NCBI GenBank assembly: GCA_020854265.1 | Contig: JADZFU010000006.1 | Location: forward strand, 1-64,000 | Reading direction: 5' to 3' | Length of the DNA: 64,000 nt | Source: Candidatus Uhrbacteria bacterium | GTDB taxonomy: Bacteria; Patescibacteriota; Patescibacteriia; 2-12-FULL-60-25 | Part shown: piece after piece, positions 7,672-16,764 of the stretch | Position numbering within the stretch: position 1 is the stretch's first letter | How the letters are laid out: every line of letters begins with the position of its first letter | The notes under the pieces: generated by a model | What the model was told of the DNA's origin: nothing | The model's input: the letters and a program-made list of their open reading frames with translations, nothing else | Databases searched by the model: none | Program-made: the position numbers and the translations under genes

Positions 7672-9807
7672 ATGTCCACCTTTGTGCTGTCTTCGGATCA
7701 GGGAGGTCCGGTCAAAAAAATCGATTACGCCGCCGCGCTCAACCAGGAGCAATTAGCCGTTGTTCTCGGGGGCGACGGGGCTTGTCTCGTATTGGCCGGC
7801 GCCGGATCCGGCAAAACCCGCACCCTGACATACCGTGTTGCCTATTTGATTGAGCATGGAGTAGATCCCGCCTCGATTCTCCTGCTCACCTTTACCAATA
7901 AAGCGTCGCGCGAAATGGTCGAGCGTGTCGAGCATGTACTCGGACCGTCGGCCAAGGGTATTTGGGGAGGCACCTTCCACTCCGTTGGTGCGCGCCTCCT
8001 GCGCATGTTTGCCGAAGAGCTTGAATACAAGAAAAACTTTTCCATTTTGGATGCGGATGATTCCCGCGACCTCATCAAAGCCGTGATGAAGGATCTCAAA
8101 ATCGATCCCAAAGCCCGCCGCTTTCCTGCATCCGGCGTGGTCGGGGACATTATTTCGTTCGCGCGCAATACCCAGCAGAGCATCGAGGATGCACTCGAAA
8201 TAAAGCATCCAAATTTCATGCCGTTCTCCGGCGAAATCGAAGAGATCGCACGCCAGTACACGGTCCGCAAAAAGCAGGCGAATGTCATGGACTTTGACGA
8301 TCTGCTTACCAACTTCGCCATGCTGCTTGAGAGTCCGCATGTCGGAATGCGTATTGCGGAACGGTTCCGATATGTGCTCGTCGACGAGTATCAGGACACG
8401 AATGCCGTACAGGCCCGTATTGTCGCGGCCATATCCCGCGTCCACAAAAACATTATCGCCGTCGGCGATGATGCACAGTCCATCTACGCCTTCCGCGGGG
8501 CGGATGTAAAAAACATCCTCTCGTTTCCGGAGCAGCATCCGAACGCCCGTATTTTCAAACTGCTCACCAACTATCGTTCAACGCCGGAGATACTCGATCT
8601 CGCCAACGAATCGTTATCGCATAATGTCGACCAATTCCAAAAAGAACTGGTCGGACTCCGGGAGAAGGGCGGCAAGCCAAAACTCATTGCCTGCCAATCA
8701 GCCTCGCAAGAGGCAAGATATGTGGCCGAGCAGATTCTCGCCCTCCGAAACGAGGGAACAGCCCTCGCCAATATCGCCGTGCTCTTCCGTTCAAGCGCGC
8801 ATTCGCAGCAGCTCGAATTTGAACTCATGAAACGGGATGTTCCGTACGAGTACCGCGGCGGCCAAAAGTTTTTCGAGCGCGCGCACATCAAAGATATCGT
8901 TTCTTTTCTGCGCATTTACGAAAATCCAAAAGATGAAATCGCATGGCTCCGCTCGCTCGGATTACAAACCGGCATAGGCGCAGCCACCGCAACCGAGGTC
9001 GCGCGCCAAGCGGTCTCGCTTGAGCGTATCGAGGAAGTGACGGATGAAAACGGCATTGTTCCGCCTACGCGAGGTCGCGGCGGCTGGGACGATATGATGA
9101 AGATCCTGAAAACCATGGTTTCAAAAGGCCGCGTTCCGGCCGATCTCATCCGCACCGTCTCCTCATCGACGTATCAGGACTATCTCGAGCGCGAGTATCC
9201 AAATTTTCGCGAGCGCTTGGAAGATTTGGAACAGCTCGCACTCTTTGCGGAAAACTATGAAGATCTTTCAGCCTTTCTCGCCGACATTTCTTTGTACGAT
9301 GACGTGCTGGCCCAGCGCCAAGAAGCCGGCAGGGGAGATAACGAGCGCCTGATCCTCTCGACCATCCATCAGGCCAAGGGTCTGGAGTGGGACTCGGTCT
9401 TCATCATCCATCTTGCAGACAATGCGTTTCCAAATAAACGCGCTTTGGCCGAAGAGGGCGGGCTCGAAGAAGAGCGCCGGCTATTTTACGTGGCTGTTAC
9501 CCGAGCTCGCCGCCAGCTGTTCTTGAGCTACCCGCTCACCATGGGACATGAAACCCTCATGTTCAATCAGCCGTCTACCTTTATCGACGAAGTAAACCCG
9601 CGTCTCTTTGACCGCGTCGAGCTTCGTGAAGCCGGTTTTGGTGCAAAGCGAGTGTCCAAGCCATCGTCAGGCGAATGGTCATGGGACGATGATGGCGAAT
9701 ACGAAGAACCGACGATTCAAATCGCGCCTACCACCGTCTTTAAGAAAACAGAAACAAAAAAACCGCTTAAACCCGGTTCCTTCCTGCGCGATATCGAGGA
9801 TCTCTAG
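7672..9807 (+). CDS. uvrD: UvrD/PcrA-type superfamily 1 DNA helicase
   Basis: 711 aa. ATP-dependent 3'-5' DNA helicase for repair and replication-fork upkeep. Motifs in order: Q-motif LNQEQ, Walker A AGAGSGKT, TFTNKAS, FHSVGARLLR, Walker B VDEYQDTN, GDDAQSIYAFRGAD, LTNYRST, STIHQAKGLEWDSVF and VAVTRARRQLF. The acidic Trp-containing tail (SGEWSWDDDGEYEE) is typical of a partner-binding C-terminus. The start at 7672 is 6 nt after TACTAT, with no SD, so the mRNA is probably leaderless. Rep cannot be excluded by motifs alone. Confidence 0.93.
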   Translation: MSTFVLSSDQGGPVKKIDYAAALNQEQLAVVLGGDGACLVLAGAGSGKTRTLTYRVAYLIEHGVDPASILLLTFTNKASREMVERVEHVLGPSAKGIWGGTFHSVGARLLRMFAEELEYKKNFSILDADDSRDLIKAVMKDLKIDPKARRFPASGVVGDIISFARNTQQSIEDALEIKHPNFMPFSGEIEEIARQYTVRKKQANVMDFDDLLTNFAMLLESPHVGMRIAERFRYVLVDEYQDTNAVQARIVAAISRVHKNIIAVGDDAQSIYAFRGADVKNILSFPEQHPNARIFKLLTNYRSTPEILDLANESLSHNVDQFQKELVGLREKGGKPKLIACQSASQEARYVAEQILALRNEGTALANIAVLFRSSAHSQQLEFELMKRDVPYEYRGGQKFFERAHIKDIVSFLRIYENPKDEIAWLRSLGLQTGIGAATATEVARQAVSLERIEEVTDENGIVPPTRGRGGWDDMMKILKTMVSKGRVPADLIRTVSSSTYQDYLEREYPNFRERLEDLEQLALFAENYEDLSAFLADISLYDDVLAQRQEAGRGDNERLILSTIHQAKGLEWDSVFIIHLADNAFPNKRALAEEGGLEEERRLFYVAVTRARRQLFLSYPLTMGHETLMFNQPSTFIDEVNPRLFDRVELREAGFGAKRVSKPSSGEWSWDDDGEYEEPTIQIAPTTVFKKTETKKPLKPGSFLRDIEDL

Positions 9808-9843
9808 TCTCAATGAAGCTTCTGTTTTATATTGGTAAGAAAT

Positions 9844-10668
9844 ATGAAGAAGCTCTTTGCCGTCATCCTAATGCTTTCCTTGTTAGGGGCTGGATGCATC
9901 GGTGATACAAATGTACCGAACCCCAACCCAGCGACTGGTCGCTTCGATCAATACGATGTCCCGGCTTTAAAGGAGCTCCCATTGGCATATATTACGAACA
10001 TCAGAGGTGTAGCAACATCAATTCCTCCTAAATCCCATACTGCCCCGATCAAGCAGCTCAAAAACGGTGATCCGGTAAATAGAAGCCAGAGTATTGAAGT
10101 ATCTGCAGGGGGCAGTGCAGAAATCGTTATTCCATATTACGGAATAATTTTTCTTGATGGGGGCTCATCTATTGATATCGAAGCACTTTTTGTGTATCAA
10201 GATTGGGACACGAATGAACTGGGACTCAATTTTGACATTCAGCTTTCGTCAGGGAGAATTTGGGTTAACCTCGACCGCACAGCCAGTAATGATGCCGGAA
10301 AAGGAATCGTTCGTATCACCGTTCCGACGGAGCCTTCCTTTCAGCGATTCATTCAGGTCTCAACGAATCGGTCGTCGTTGGGATTAGATTTAACGGAAAA
10401 TAGCCTTAGAATCAGTTCAGTAAAATCAACGCTTATCGCATATCGATATAGGCTCGTTCCCGCGAAGTTCTCTATTGGAAGCGCCACGGAACGTGAGTAC
10501 GAAGGCAGCTCTGTCCGTCTCAAAGCCGGTCAAACAGCTGTCTTTAAAATTCCAGGCACGGAAAACGCTTCCATTTCAGATCTCACGGAGAAAGACTTGG
10601 CAGATCCATTCGTGAAAAAGGCGTCAGGGGATATCGCTTGGGAAGAAGTGGATTCGGCCACACCCTAA
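9844..10668 (+). CDS. FecR-like domain lipoprotein
   Basis: 274 aa. Lipoprotein signal peptide with lipobox LLGAGC (Cys18), so it should be anchored to the outer face of the membrane. The rest is beta-rich, with a FecR-like pattern: a sequence like NRSQSIEVSAGGSAEIVI, then SSGRIWVNLD and VRLKAGQTAVFKIPG. Such domains sense or scaffold at the envelope; no sigma-factor partner is next to it. TATATT lies upstream at about 10 nt and there is no SD. The TTG at 9832 is rejected because it spoils the signal peptide. Confidence 0.7.
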   Translation: MKKLFAVILMLSLLGAGCIGDTNVPNPNPATGRFDQYDVPALKELPLAYITNIRGVATSIPPKSHTAPIKQLKNGDPVNRSQSIEVSAGGSAEIVIPYYGIIFLDGGSSIDIEALFVYQDWDTNELGLNFDIQLSSGRIWVNLDRTASNDAGKGIVRITVPTEPSFQRFIQVSTNRSSLGLDLTENSLRISSVKSTLIAYRYRLVPAKFSIGSATEREYEGSSVRLKAGQTAVFKIPGTENASISDLTEKDLADPFVKKASGDIAWEEVDSATP

Positions 10669-10699
10669 ACCCGGAAGTCGCTTGCAACATCGAGGATCT

Positions 10700-11005
10700 T
10701 TAATACACCATGATCCAATGTTTGCGGAACGCCTCCCAATCAGAAGGCGGGATATCGCGTACAAATTCAGCCGCTTCCGGAGAAATGTTGAGATATGAGG
10801 CAAAAGAAATCTCATTCGTTTTCGAAAAGATGAACAGATCATCTCCGAAATCATGATCATTACCGGAGAGGCTATTCATCCCATCGGGCTTTTGTATTGC
10901 TTCCAAAATACGTCTGAATCGGTCGCGCAATTCGCGCTTCTGCATCTCGACCTTCTCCGTATCCGTTATTCCGCGATATGGAGATCCCTCGAATGGGTTT
11001 TTCAT
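10700..11005 (-). CDS. Small hypothetical protein
   Basis: 101 aa, unrecognised. Charged helical N-terminal half (EKVEMQKRELRDRFRRILEA), no signal or membrane segment; it ends FRKHWIMVY. TATAAT lies 12 nt upstream of the ATG on the minus strand, and the gene is divergent from the MetK-like gene at 11050 with only 44 nt between starts, so the two may share a control region. Reality is supported by this promoter and by protein-like composition. Confidence 0.6.
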   Translation of the reverse strand: MKNPFEGSPYRGITDTEKVEMQKRELRDRFRRILEAIQKPDGMNSLSGNDHDFGDDLFIFSKTNEISFASYLNISPEAAEFVRDIPPSDWEAFRKHWIMVY

Positions 11006-11049
11006 AAACTTGCCTTCATTATACCTGCCGGATAAGGTCTTTTCGAATT

Positions 11050-12036
11050 ATGGCTTGGGCGCATGTGGAAGGGCCGGGCGCCGCGGACACGGCCTGCGAC
11101 CTGGTCGCGGCAGCAATAGCCGAAGAGTACTTACGGCGCGATGGCGCGTCTCTGCTAAACATCCGTGTTTCCGGCGGCCACGGCGTTTTGTTTGTTGCCG
11201 GAGAGATCAAATCCCAAGCTGATTTTGACGTGGCCGCCGTTGTTCGGCGCACCCTTGGGCGCATTGATCCCGCATTGACCGCTGAGCCATTCATCTCCAT
11301 CGAGCAAATGGGAGAGTCGGCGGTATTTGCCGGCAGCCGCCCACTCACCGTCCACGGCTATGCAACATCCGAATCAGACTCCTTAAATCCCAAAGCGCTC
11401 GATCTTGCCCAGCGCGCCGCCCAAGCGCTTGAGCATCGCCGCTTGAACGATTCAGACTGGTTCTGGCTTCCGGCGGACTACGGGGTAGGCATCCGTTTCG
11501 AAAAGAACCGTTCGCTTGTCCATATCCGTCTCGGATCAGCCTCGGTTGCAGGTGCTGATGAGATGCGTATTCGCTTGAACGACACGATCGGCAATATTGT
11601 TCCGAATCTCGATTTGCGATTGAGCGTCGGTTCAGACGCCAAAGGCTCCAGCCTCATGTCCAATATCGGATCATCCGGACGTACCTTGTCCGTCATGCGC
11701 ACAAGCGCCAAGCTCCCGATCTCACCCGACGGAGTAGGTAGGCAAATCGCACATCCCGCCAATCTGGGTGCATGGTATGCGCGCGCCGCTGCCCGCCAGC
11801 TAGTCCGCGCCGGTCTCGGCAAAGCCGTCATGGTTGAGGTCGACTGGATGTCCTTTGATGCCAAGCCGCAGCCGCCGCGTGCCCGAAATGAAAAAGGGGA
11901 GGACCTTTCGTCTAAACTGGACGCCTCGCGTTTCGATCTCGCATCACCGCCCGCCGGCTGGAACGAAGCTCGTCTTCTATCATCATTTGTTCGTGCGCCG
12001 TTTGACACGCTCGCCGTCCTTCCATGGGAAAGCTGA
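11050..12036 (+). CDS. Divergent S-adenosylmethionine synthetase homologue lacking catalytic motifs
   Basis: 328 aa against about 380-400 for MetK. Similarity is seen along the chain: VSGGHGVLFVAGEI matches the MetK VLVGGEI strand, GYATSESDSLNPKALDLAQR (103-122) matches GYATNETD and the following helix, and YARAAARQLVRAGL (about 242-255) matches AAYAARYVAKNIVAAGL. The GHPDK motif is replaced by EGPGAADTA (7-15), so the catalytic His and Lys are missing, and the GGGAFSGKDPTKVDRS loop is replaced by an unrelated sequence ending HPANLGAW. It may be inactive, use other chemistry, or be a regulatory relative. TAAGGT lies 11 nt upstream; no SD. Confidence 0.65.
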   Translation: MAWAHVEGPGAADTACDLVAAAIAEEYLRRDGASLLNIRVSGGHGVLFVAGEIKSQADFDVAAVVRRTLGRIDPALTAEPFISIEQMGESAVFAGSRPLTVHGYATSESDSLNPKALDLAQRAAQALEHRRLNDSDWFWLPADYGVGIRFEKNRSLVHIRLGSASVAGADEMRIRLNDTIGNIVPNLDLRLSVGSDAKGSSLMSNIGSSGRTLSVMRTSAKLPISPDGVGRQIAHPANLGAWYARAAARQLVRAGLGKAVMVEVDWMSFDAKPQPPRARNEKGEDLSSKLDASRFDLASPPAGWNEARLLSSFVRAPFDTLAVLPWES

Positions 12037-12057
12037 TGTGCTATTATCCGACACGTT

Positions 12058-12783
12058 ATGAAAAACAAATCTTTTCTCGCGGGTGCATGCGCCCTCGCGC
12101 TTCTCGGAGCTGGTTGCAGCCAGCCGCAAACTCAGCAGCAAGGTATGGACGGCCAAACCGTTGCCGACCAATACGGCTATAGCCAGGGCCAGCAGCCTGT
12201 AAAAACCACTCCGCCGGCTCCAGAGCCCGCACCCGAACCAGCTCCTACTCCAACCCCATCACCTAGTACCAACAACCCATCATCTATGAATGAACTCGCT
12301 TTCCCGGGCGTGCTCCCGGAGTCCGAAACCAATGTCAAAGTCCGTATCAAAACCAATCTTGGCGACATTGTCGTCCAGCTTGATCCCAAAGCCGGACCGA
12401 ATGCTGCATCCAACTTTGTGTATCTCGTAAAAAAGGGTTTCTACAATGGCACCATTTTCCATCGCGTCATTGACGGCTTCATGATCCAAGGCGGAGATCC
12501 GACCGGTACTGGTATGGGCGGCCCGGGCTACAAATTCGCCGATGACAAGGTCACCGGTTCATACGCCAAGGGGACGCTCGCCATGGCGAATGCAGGTCCA
12601 AACACAAATGGCTCGCAGTTTTTCATCATGGTGGCCGATGTTCCGCTGCCGCCTGCCTATTCGATCTTCGGCAAAGTCATTTCCGGTCAGGATGTGGCGG
12701 ATAAGATCTCGCTTGTCGAACGCAATCCAAACGACAAACCGCTCTCGGAGGTAAAGATGCTTGAGGTCAGTATTGAGAAATAA
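12058..12783 (+). CDS. Lipoprotein cyclophilin-type peptidyl-prolyl isomerase
   Basis: 241 aa. Lipobox LLGAGC (Cys20), a long Pro/Ala/Gln-rich linker (residues 25-80) and a complete small cyclophilin domain (about 90-241) with FHRVIDGFMIQGGDPTGTG, MANAGPNTNGSQFFI and YSIFGKVISGQDV. It should help fold proteins outside the cytoplasmic membrane. The domain contains the catalytic Arg in FHRV and the Gln/Phe pair of QFFI. TATTAT ends 10 nt before the ATG and there is no SD, pointing to a leaderless mRNA. Confidence 0.93.
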   Translation: MKNKSFLAGACALALLGAGCSQPQTQQQGMDGQTVADQYGYSQGQQPVKTTPPAPEPAPEPAPTPTPSPSTNNPSSMNELAFPGVLPESETNVKVRIKTNLGDIVVQLDPKAGPNAASNFVYLVKKGFYNGTIFHRVIDGFMIQGGDPTGTGMGGPGYKFADDKVTGSYAKGTLAMANAGPNTNGSQFFIMVADVPLPPAYSIFGKVISGQDVADKISLVERNPNDKPLSEVKMLEVSIEK

Positions 12784-12822
12784 AACATTGATCACATCAA
12801 TGGTTCGATGTATGATCGCCGC

Positions 12823-13623
12823 ATGAACAAACGTGCGGCGATTTTAATTTCTGCAGCGGTTTTGGTGCTGATAGGTAGTGCTGCCGCGGCATATGTCATG
12901 CGCGGAAGCGTGCGTGAGCTAGCCTATGAAATATCCCAGCCCGCCTTGCCCAAGCCGGTCGAGTTTGTGCCGCCCGTCCCAGCCGCTTCAGCTACTACTC
13001 CCGAAACCAAGCCAGCCGTAAAAACCGAAACACCCAAACCCGCGAGCGAACTGCCGGCGGAAATCAATTTGTCGGTCCCATTCCTTCTGCAAGCTCCAAA
13101 ACAAAATTGGGTACAGCCTTTCGAGGATGCATGCGAAGAAGCATCGCTCATTATGGTGGATGCGTATTACGACGGACGCAAAACCAATTTCACGCCTGAC
13201 GAAGGCGTCGAGGCTATTTTGGATGTCGTCTCCTACGAAGATGAAACGTACGGCTACAACAAAGACACAACCTCGGAGGATGTCATGAATACCGCCAAAA
13301 ACTTTTATGGCCGCAAAAATGTCTCGATCGAGCCAGCCACCGAAGCAAATATCAAAGCGGCACTCGCAAAGGGGTATCCGGTTATCGTTCCCGCACACGG
13401 AAAATCTTTGCTCAATCCAAACTTCCGCAATGGAGGTCCGGAGTATCACATGCTTGTCATCAAAGGGTATTTAAAAGATGGACGCTGGATCACCAATGAT
13501 CCGGGAACCCGCATGGGACACGACTACATCTATCCAAAACAGCGCCTGCTCGACGCCATCCATGATTTCAACGAGGAAGACATGAAGCTCGGAGCCAAAA
13601 TCATGATCGTGATCAAGCCATAA
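12823..13623 (+). CDS. Membrane-anchored C39-like cysteine peptidase
   Basis: 266 aa. N-terminal anchor (AAILISAAVLVLIGSAAAAYVM), Pro/Thr/Lys linker, then a C39_2-like papain-fold domain: Cys in FEDACEEAS, His in EYHMLVIKGY and Asp in ITNDPGTRMGHDY form the expected triad order. Probably processes or trims surface proteins (inference). The start at 12823 is 6 nt after TATGAT; an ATG at 12808 overlaps this box and is not used here. Confidence 0.8.
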   Translation: MNKRAAILISAAVLVLIGSAAAAYVMRGSVRELAYEISQPALPKPVEFVPPVPAASATTPETKPAVKTETPKPASELPAEINLSVPFLLQAPKQNWVQPFEDACEEASLIMVDAYYDGRKTNFTPDEGVEAILDVVSYEDETYGYNKDTTSEDVMNTAKNFYGRKNVSIEPATEANIKAALAKGYPVIVPAHGKSLLNPNFRNGGPEYHMLVIKGYLKDGRWITNDPGTRMGHDYIYPKQRLLDAIHDFNEEDMKLGAKIMIVIKP

Positions 13624-13629
13624 CCCGAT

Positions 13630-14721
13630 ATGCCAAAAGCCAAAACCACAAAACAGCCAGACAATAGCCCATTTGACCGCTCCGGAGCCGGGATCCGTGC
13701 CGCCCTGTTGTTTACCGTCGTGGCATTTTTAACGATCGCCCTCGTAGTGGTCTGGAAACAGCTTCCAAAAGAGGGAGAATCAAAACCCAAGCCGCCCATT
13801 GTTTCCAATCAAGAAAAGCTCGATTGCAAAGCCAAAGGCGGACGCTGGGTCGAATGCGCCAGCCCATGCGCACCGGGGGAGATCTGTGCCCAAGTCTGCG
13901 TTGCAAAATGCCTGATGCCGGAGGTCGCAACCTCGACCCCGCTGCAAGTCGAAGTTCCCGAGCCAGAACCGGCCACCCCGGTTCGCGAGCGCCCTGAAGG
14001 CATGTCATGCGATGACCGCAACTTCATCTGCGTAGATCCGGTCTTCGCCGAAAGCACGCTCACCAGTCCGTTTATCGTCCAAGGCACGGGCATTGCTTTT
14101 GAAAACACCATCAATTGGAGGCTATTGGACGGAAACGGCGTTGAACTTGAAAAAGGATTTGTGACCGCGGACGCTCCCGATGCGGGCCAGCCAGGCAATT
14201 TCGAGATCCGCGCCTTCCTTTTGACCGTCCCTAAAACAGCCACGGGCACGCTCGAAGTACTCGAGTACTCGGCAAAAGACGGTTCGCCGATTCATGTCGT
14301 ACGCATTCCGGTCCGTTTACCACAAACAAGCATGACGGTGAAATATTTCTCTGGTCAGTACGTCGATGGAGCTGCCTTGGATCTGGATTGTTCCAATGTC
14401 TTCGAGCAGACTGCAACCGTAGTTCGTTCATCATTGCCGGTTGAGACGACGCTCCGGTACTTGCTGGCACCGAAGCTATGGGAACAGGAGGGTATACGAG
14501 TAACCCATATCCCTCGTGACACGAGACTTGTTTCCCTCAAGGTCTCTGGCGGTACGGCGACAGCAGTTTTGAGTCCTGAACTCCAAAATTACGGAGGCGG
14601 ATCATGTAATGTCGAGGCGATCCGCTCCCAAATCGAAACAACTCTGAAACAATTTTCTTCCGTAAATTCTGTGGTGATCATCGAACAGGGGAAGACGGCA
14701 CAAGAAACACTCCAGCCATAA
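13630..14721 (+). CDS. Membrane protein with Gmad2 and GerMN domains
   Basis: 363 aa. A membrane segment near residues 25-45 (ALLFTVVAFLTIALVVVW) is followed by a small Cys-rich region with six Cys (KGGRWVECASPCAPGEIC and following). Then comes a Gmad2 Ig-like domain (about 125-235; GTGIAFENTINWRL, LEVLEYSAKDGSPIH) and a GerMN domain (about 240-355; KYFSG, TLRYLLAPKLW, SQIETTLKQFSSVNSVVI). These domains in spore-formers and CPR are thought to bind or organise the envelope. It is followed 3 nt later by a lipoprotein with a second Gmad2 domain. Confidence 0.8.
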   Translation: MPKAKTTKQPDNSPFDRSGAGIRAALLFTVVAFLTIALVVVWKQLPKEGESKPKPPIVSNQEKLDCKAKGGRWVECASPCAPGEICAQVCVAKCLMPEVATSTPLQVEVPEPEPATPVRERPEGMSCDDRNFICVDPVFAESTLTSPFIVQGTGIAFENTINWRLLDGNGVELEKGFVTADAPDAGQPGNFEIRAFLLTVPKTATGTLEVLEYSAKDGSPIHVVRIPVRLPQTSMTVKYFSGQYVDGAALDLDCSNVFEQTATVVRSSLPVETTLRYLLAPKLWEQEGIRVTHIPRDTRLVSLKVSGGTATAVLSPELQNYGGGSCNVEAIRSQIETTLKQFSSVNSVVIIEQGKTAQETLQP

Positions 14722-14724
14722 TCT

Positions 14725-15237
14725 ATGAAAAAAATCTTGTCGGCAGTTTTTGCGCTTGCATTGTTCGGCGCCGGATGTACCCCAGATCAGGTTCCGGTCG
14801 TGCAAGCCCCGACAACGGCCCCGGTCGAAAAACCGCCCGCCGTACCGCTCCCGACTCCTATCGGCGTCGAAGAAGGGATGTATCCAGAAGACCCAAACCC
14901 GCTACGTCCGCGCCCGGCAGGCACGGTCTGTGATCTCAAAAACTTCATCTGCATGGAAGCTTCGCTCGTTGGGGCAAAACTCGGAGCGCAAGTCCGTGCG
15001 AAAGGTACGGGCGTCGCATTTGAAAACACCATCAACTGGATGATCGAGGATAAAAATGGCAAAGAATTGGCAAAAGGTTTCGTAACGGCCGAATCTCCTG
15101 ATATCGGTCAGCCAGGACCGTTTGAAATCGTGCATACGCTCCAAAATCCGCCTGCGGAAGGCTTTCTGAATGTCTTCGAGTATTCGGCTAATGACGGTTC
15201 GATCCAGCATCTCGTCAAAATCCCCGTGAAGTTCTAG
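14725..15237 (+). CDS. Gmad2-domain lipoprotein
   Basis: 170 aa. Lipobox LFGAGC (Cys18), Pro-rich linker and one Gmad2 domain. From the motif NFIC onward it closely parallels the preceding gene: FENTINW, KGFVTAESPDIGQPGPFEI and FEYSANDGSIQHLVKIPV against FENTINW, KGFVTADAPDAGQPGNFEI and LEYSAKDGSPIHVVRIPV. The pair arose by tandem duplication, with GerMN lost here or gained there. No SD; 3-nt spacing implies one operon. Confidence 0.82.
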   Translation: MKKILSAVFALALFGAGCTPDQVPVVQAPTTAPVEKPPAVPLPTPIGVEEGMYPEDPNPLRPRPAGTVCDLKNFICMEASLVGAKLGAQVRAKGTGVAFENTINWMIEDKNGKELAKGFVTAESPDIGQPGPFEIVHTLQNPPAEGFLNVFEYSANDGSIQHLVKIPVKF

Positions 15238-15248
15238 TCTAGAACTAT

Positions 15249-15686
15249 ATGTCATCGGTACTGCTGATTGGAGCCTTTGCCGGAGCCTGTGCCGGCGCCG
15301 TAATGACATTCTTTTCGCATATCGCTCCGATGTTCGGCGCCGGAAATTTCATCAAAGACCTTGATCGCCCGCAAATTCTCGGCCGCGATCTCTCGCGACG
15401 CGAGGCCCATCTCCTCGGGATCTTGGTCCACCTGTGTCTCTCGGCTATCTTTGGACTTGGATACGGCATTCTCGTGCAATTTGGCTGGACGAGCGGTTTC
15501 TACGCGATCCCGCTTTTCCTGTATGCGGTCCTCATCACCCTTATCACCGGGCTTTTGGTAATGCCGTGGGAGGGTCATGGTCTTTTCGGCCGCAAACATG
15601 ATCCGTGGTTCATGATTGATGCCTTGCTTACAAATATCGGCTGGGCTGTTTTGGTGTATTTGATTGCCCATTTATGGAGCGCGTGA
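15249..15686 (+). CDS. Small polytopic membrane protein
   Basis: 145 aa with about four hydrophobic segments: residues 1-25, 55-80, 85-105 and 122-143. The polar loop NFIKDLDRPQILGRDLSR lies between the first two and GRKHDPWFM between the last two. Family not recognised. It overlaps the next gene (CapA-like) by 13 nt, suggesting co-translation and a shared envelope task. Confidence 0.65.
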   Translation: MSSVLLIGAFAGACAGAVMTFFSHIAPMFGAGNFIKDLDRPQILGRDLSRREAHLLGILVHLCLSAIFGLGYGILVQFGWTSGFYAIPLFLYAVLITLITGLLVMPWEGHGLFGRKHDPWFMIDALLTNIGWAVLVYLIAHLWSA

Positions 15687-16762
15687 GTCCCGCACGGATC
15701 GCCGTCTCGACTCTGATCGGCACCGGACTCGGGCTTATTTTTATTTCCGTGCTTTGGCTATACGCGCCCCAGCCCATTGCTTCGCGCATGGTTGAGATCA
15801 AGCACATCCCACTACTTGATGGCGATCCATATCCGCTTTCTGGCCGTGGATTTGAGATCGAGGATGAAGCAATCCGTATCCGATTTGTGGGCGATATCAT
15901 GCTCGATCGCACGGTTGCTTCACGCACACGACAATCCGGAAATCCATCGTATCCGTTTTTAAAGCTCCCGACGGACTGGCTCGCCACGCCGGATTATTCG
16001 GTCGTGAATCTCGAAGGACCGGTCACGGACCGCCGACGCTCTCCCGAAAAATCCATCGACTTCATGTTTGATCCTTCGTGGCTCCCTCGACTCAAAGAGC
16101 TCGGCATCGATGCCGTATCTCAAGCCAATAACCATGCGCTCGACCAGGGGACAGCCGGATATGAAGACTCAATAAGCCGATTGCGCGCTTCCGGATTCAC
16201 GACATTCGGCCATCAAGTGCTGGATGATTCTGTCGCACTCGCAACAACGACTATCCGCGGATTGCGTGTCGCGTTTTTCGGATACAACACCACGGACAAC
16301 CCGCTTGACCGGGCATCCGCCTCATCTGTTCTCGCCGAGGCTCGAAGCTCATCCGATTTGGTCATCGCATTTCTTCATTGGGGCAGTGAGTACCGCTCAA
16401 AACCGGATGCTTCGTCCGTAGATACGGCACACTGGCTTATTGATCATGGGGTGGACGTCGTGATCGGCGGACATCCGCACTGGACGCAAGGCCTTTCCGT
16501 CTACAAAGGAAAACCGATTGCTTGGTCATTAGGTAATTTTATCTTCGACCAAGACTGGTCCTTGGAAACAAGACAAGGAATGTCGGTTGACCTGCTGATC
16601 CAAGGGGATAATCTCTCCTTTGAACTGCACCCGCTTTCTATCGTGGAGAGCCAACCAGCCGTGCTTACCGGTATCCAAAAAACCCAGCGTCTCGAATATG
16701 TGTCTGAAATATCCGACCCCGAGCTGGCAGGACAAGTAAAAGAGGGGATGATAAGGTTTTAA
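15674..16762 (+). CDS. CapA-like (PGA_cap) metallophosphatase-fold protein
   Basis: 362 aa with an N-terminal membrane segment (STLIGTGLGLIFISVLWLYA). The catalytic-type domain follows: FVGDIMLDR, NLEGPVTDRR, SQANNHALDQG, FLHWGSEY, IGGHPHWTQG and SLGNFIFDQ. The family includes the poly-gamma-glutamate capsule protein CapA; the actual substrate here is unknown, since no capB/capC partner is present. The start overlaps the upstream membrane-protein gene. Confidence 0.87.
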   Translation: MERVSPARIAVSTLIGTGLGLIFISVLWLYAPQPIASRMVEIKHIPLLDGDPYPLSGRGFEIEDEAIRIRFVGDIMLDRTVASRTRQSGNPSYPFLKLPTDWLATPDYSVVNLEGPVTDRRRSPEKSIDFMFDPSWLPRLKELGIDAVSQANNHALDQGTAGYEDSISRLRASGFTTFGHQVLDDSVALATTTIRGLRVAFFGYNTTDNPLDRASASSVLAEARSSSDLVIAFLHWGSEYRSKPDASSVDTAHWLIDHGVDVVIGGHPHWTQGLSVYKGKPIAWSLGNFIFDQDWSLETRQGMSVDLLIQGDNLSFELHPLSIVESQPAVLTGIQKTQRLEYVSEISDPELAGQVKEGMIRF

Positions 16763-16764
16763 AT

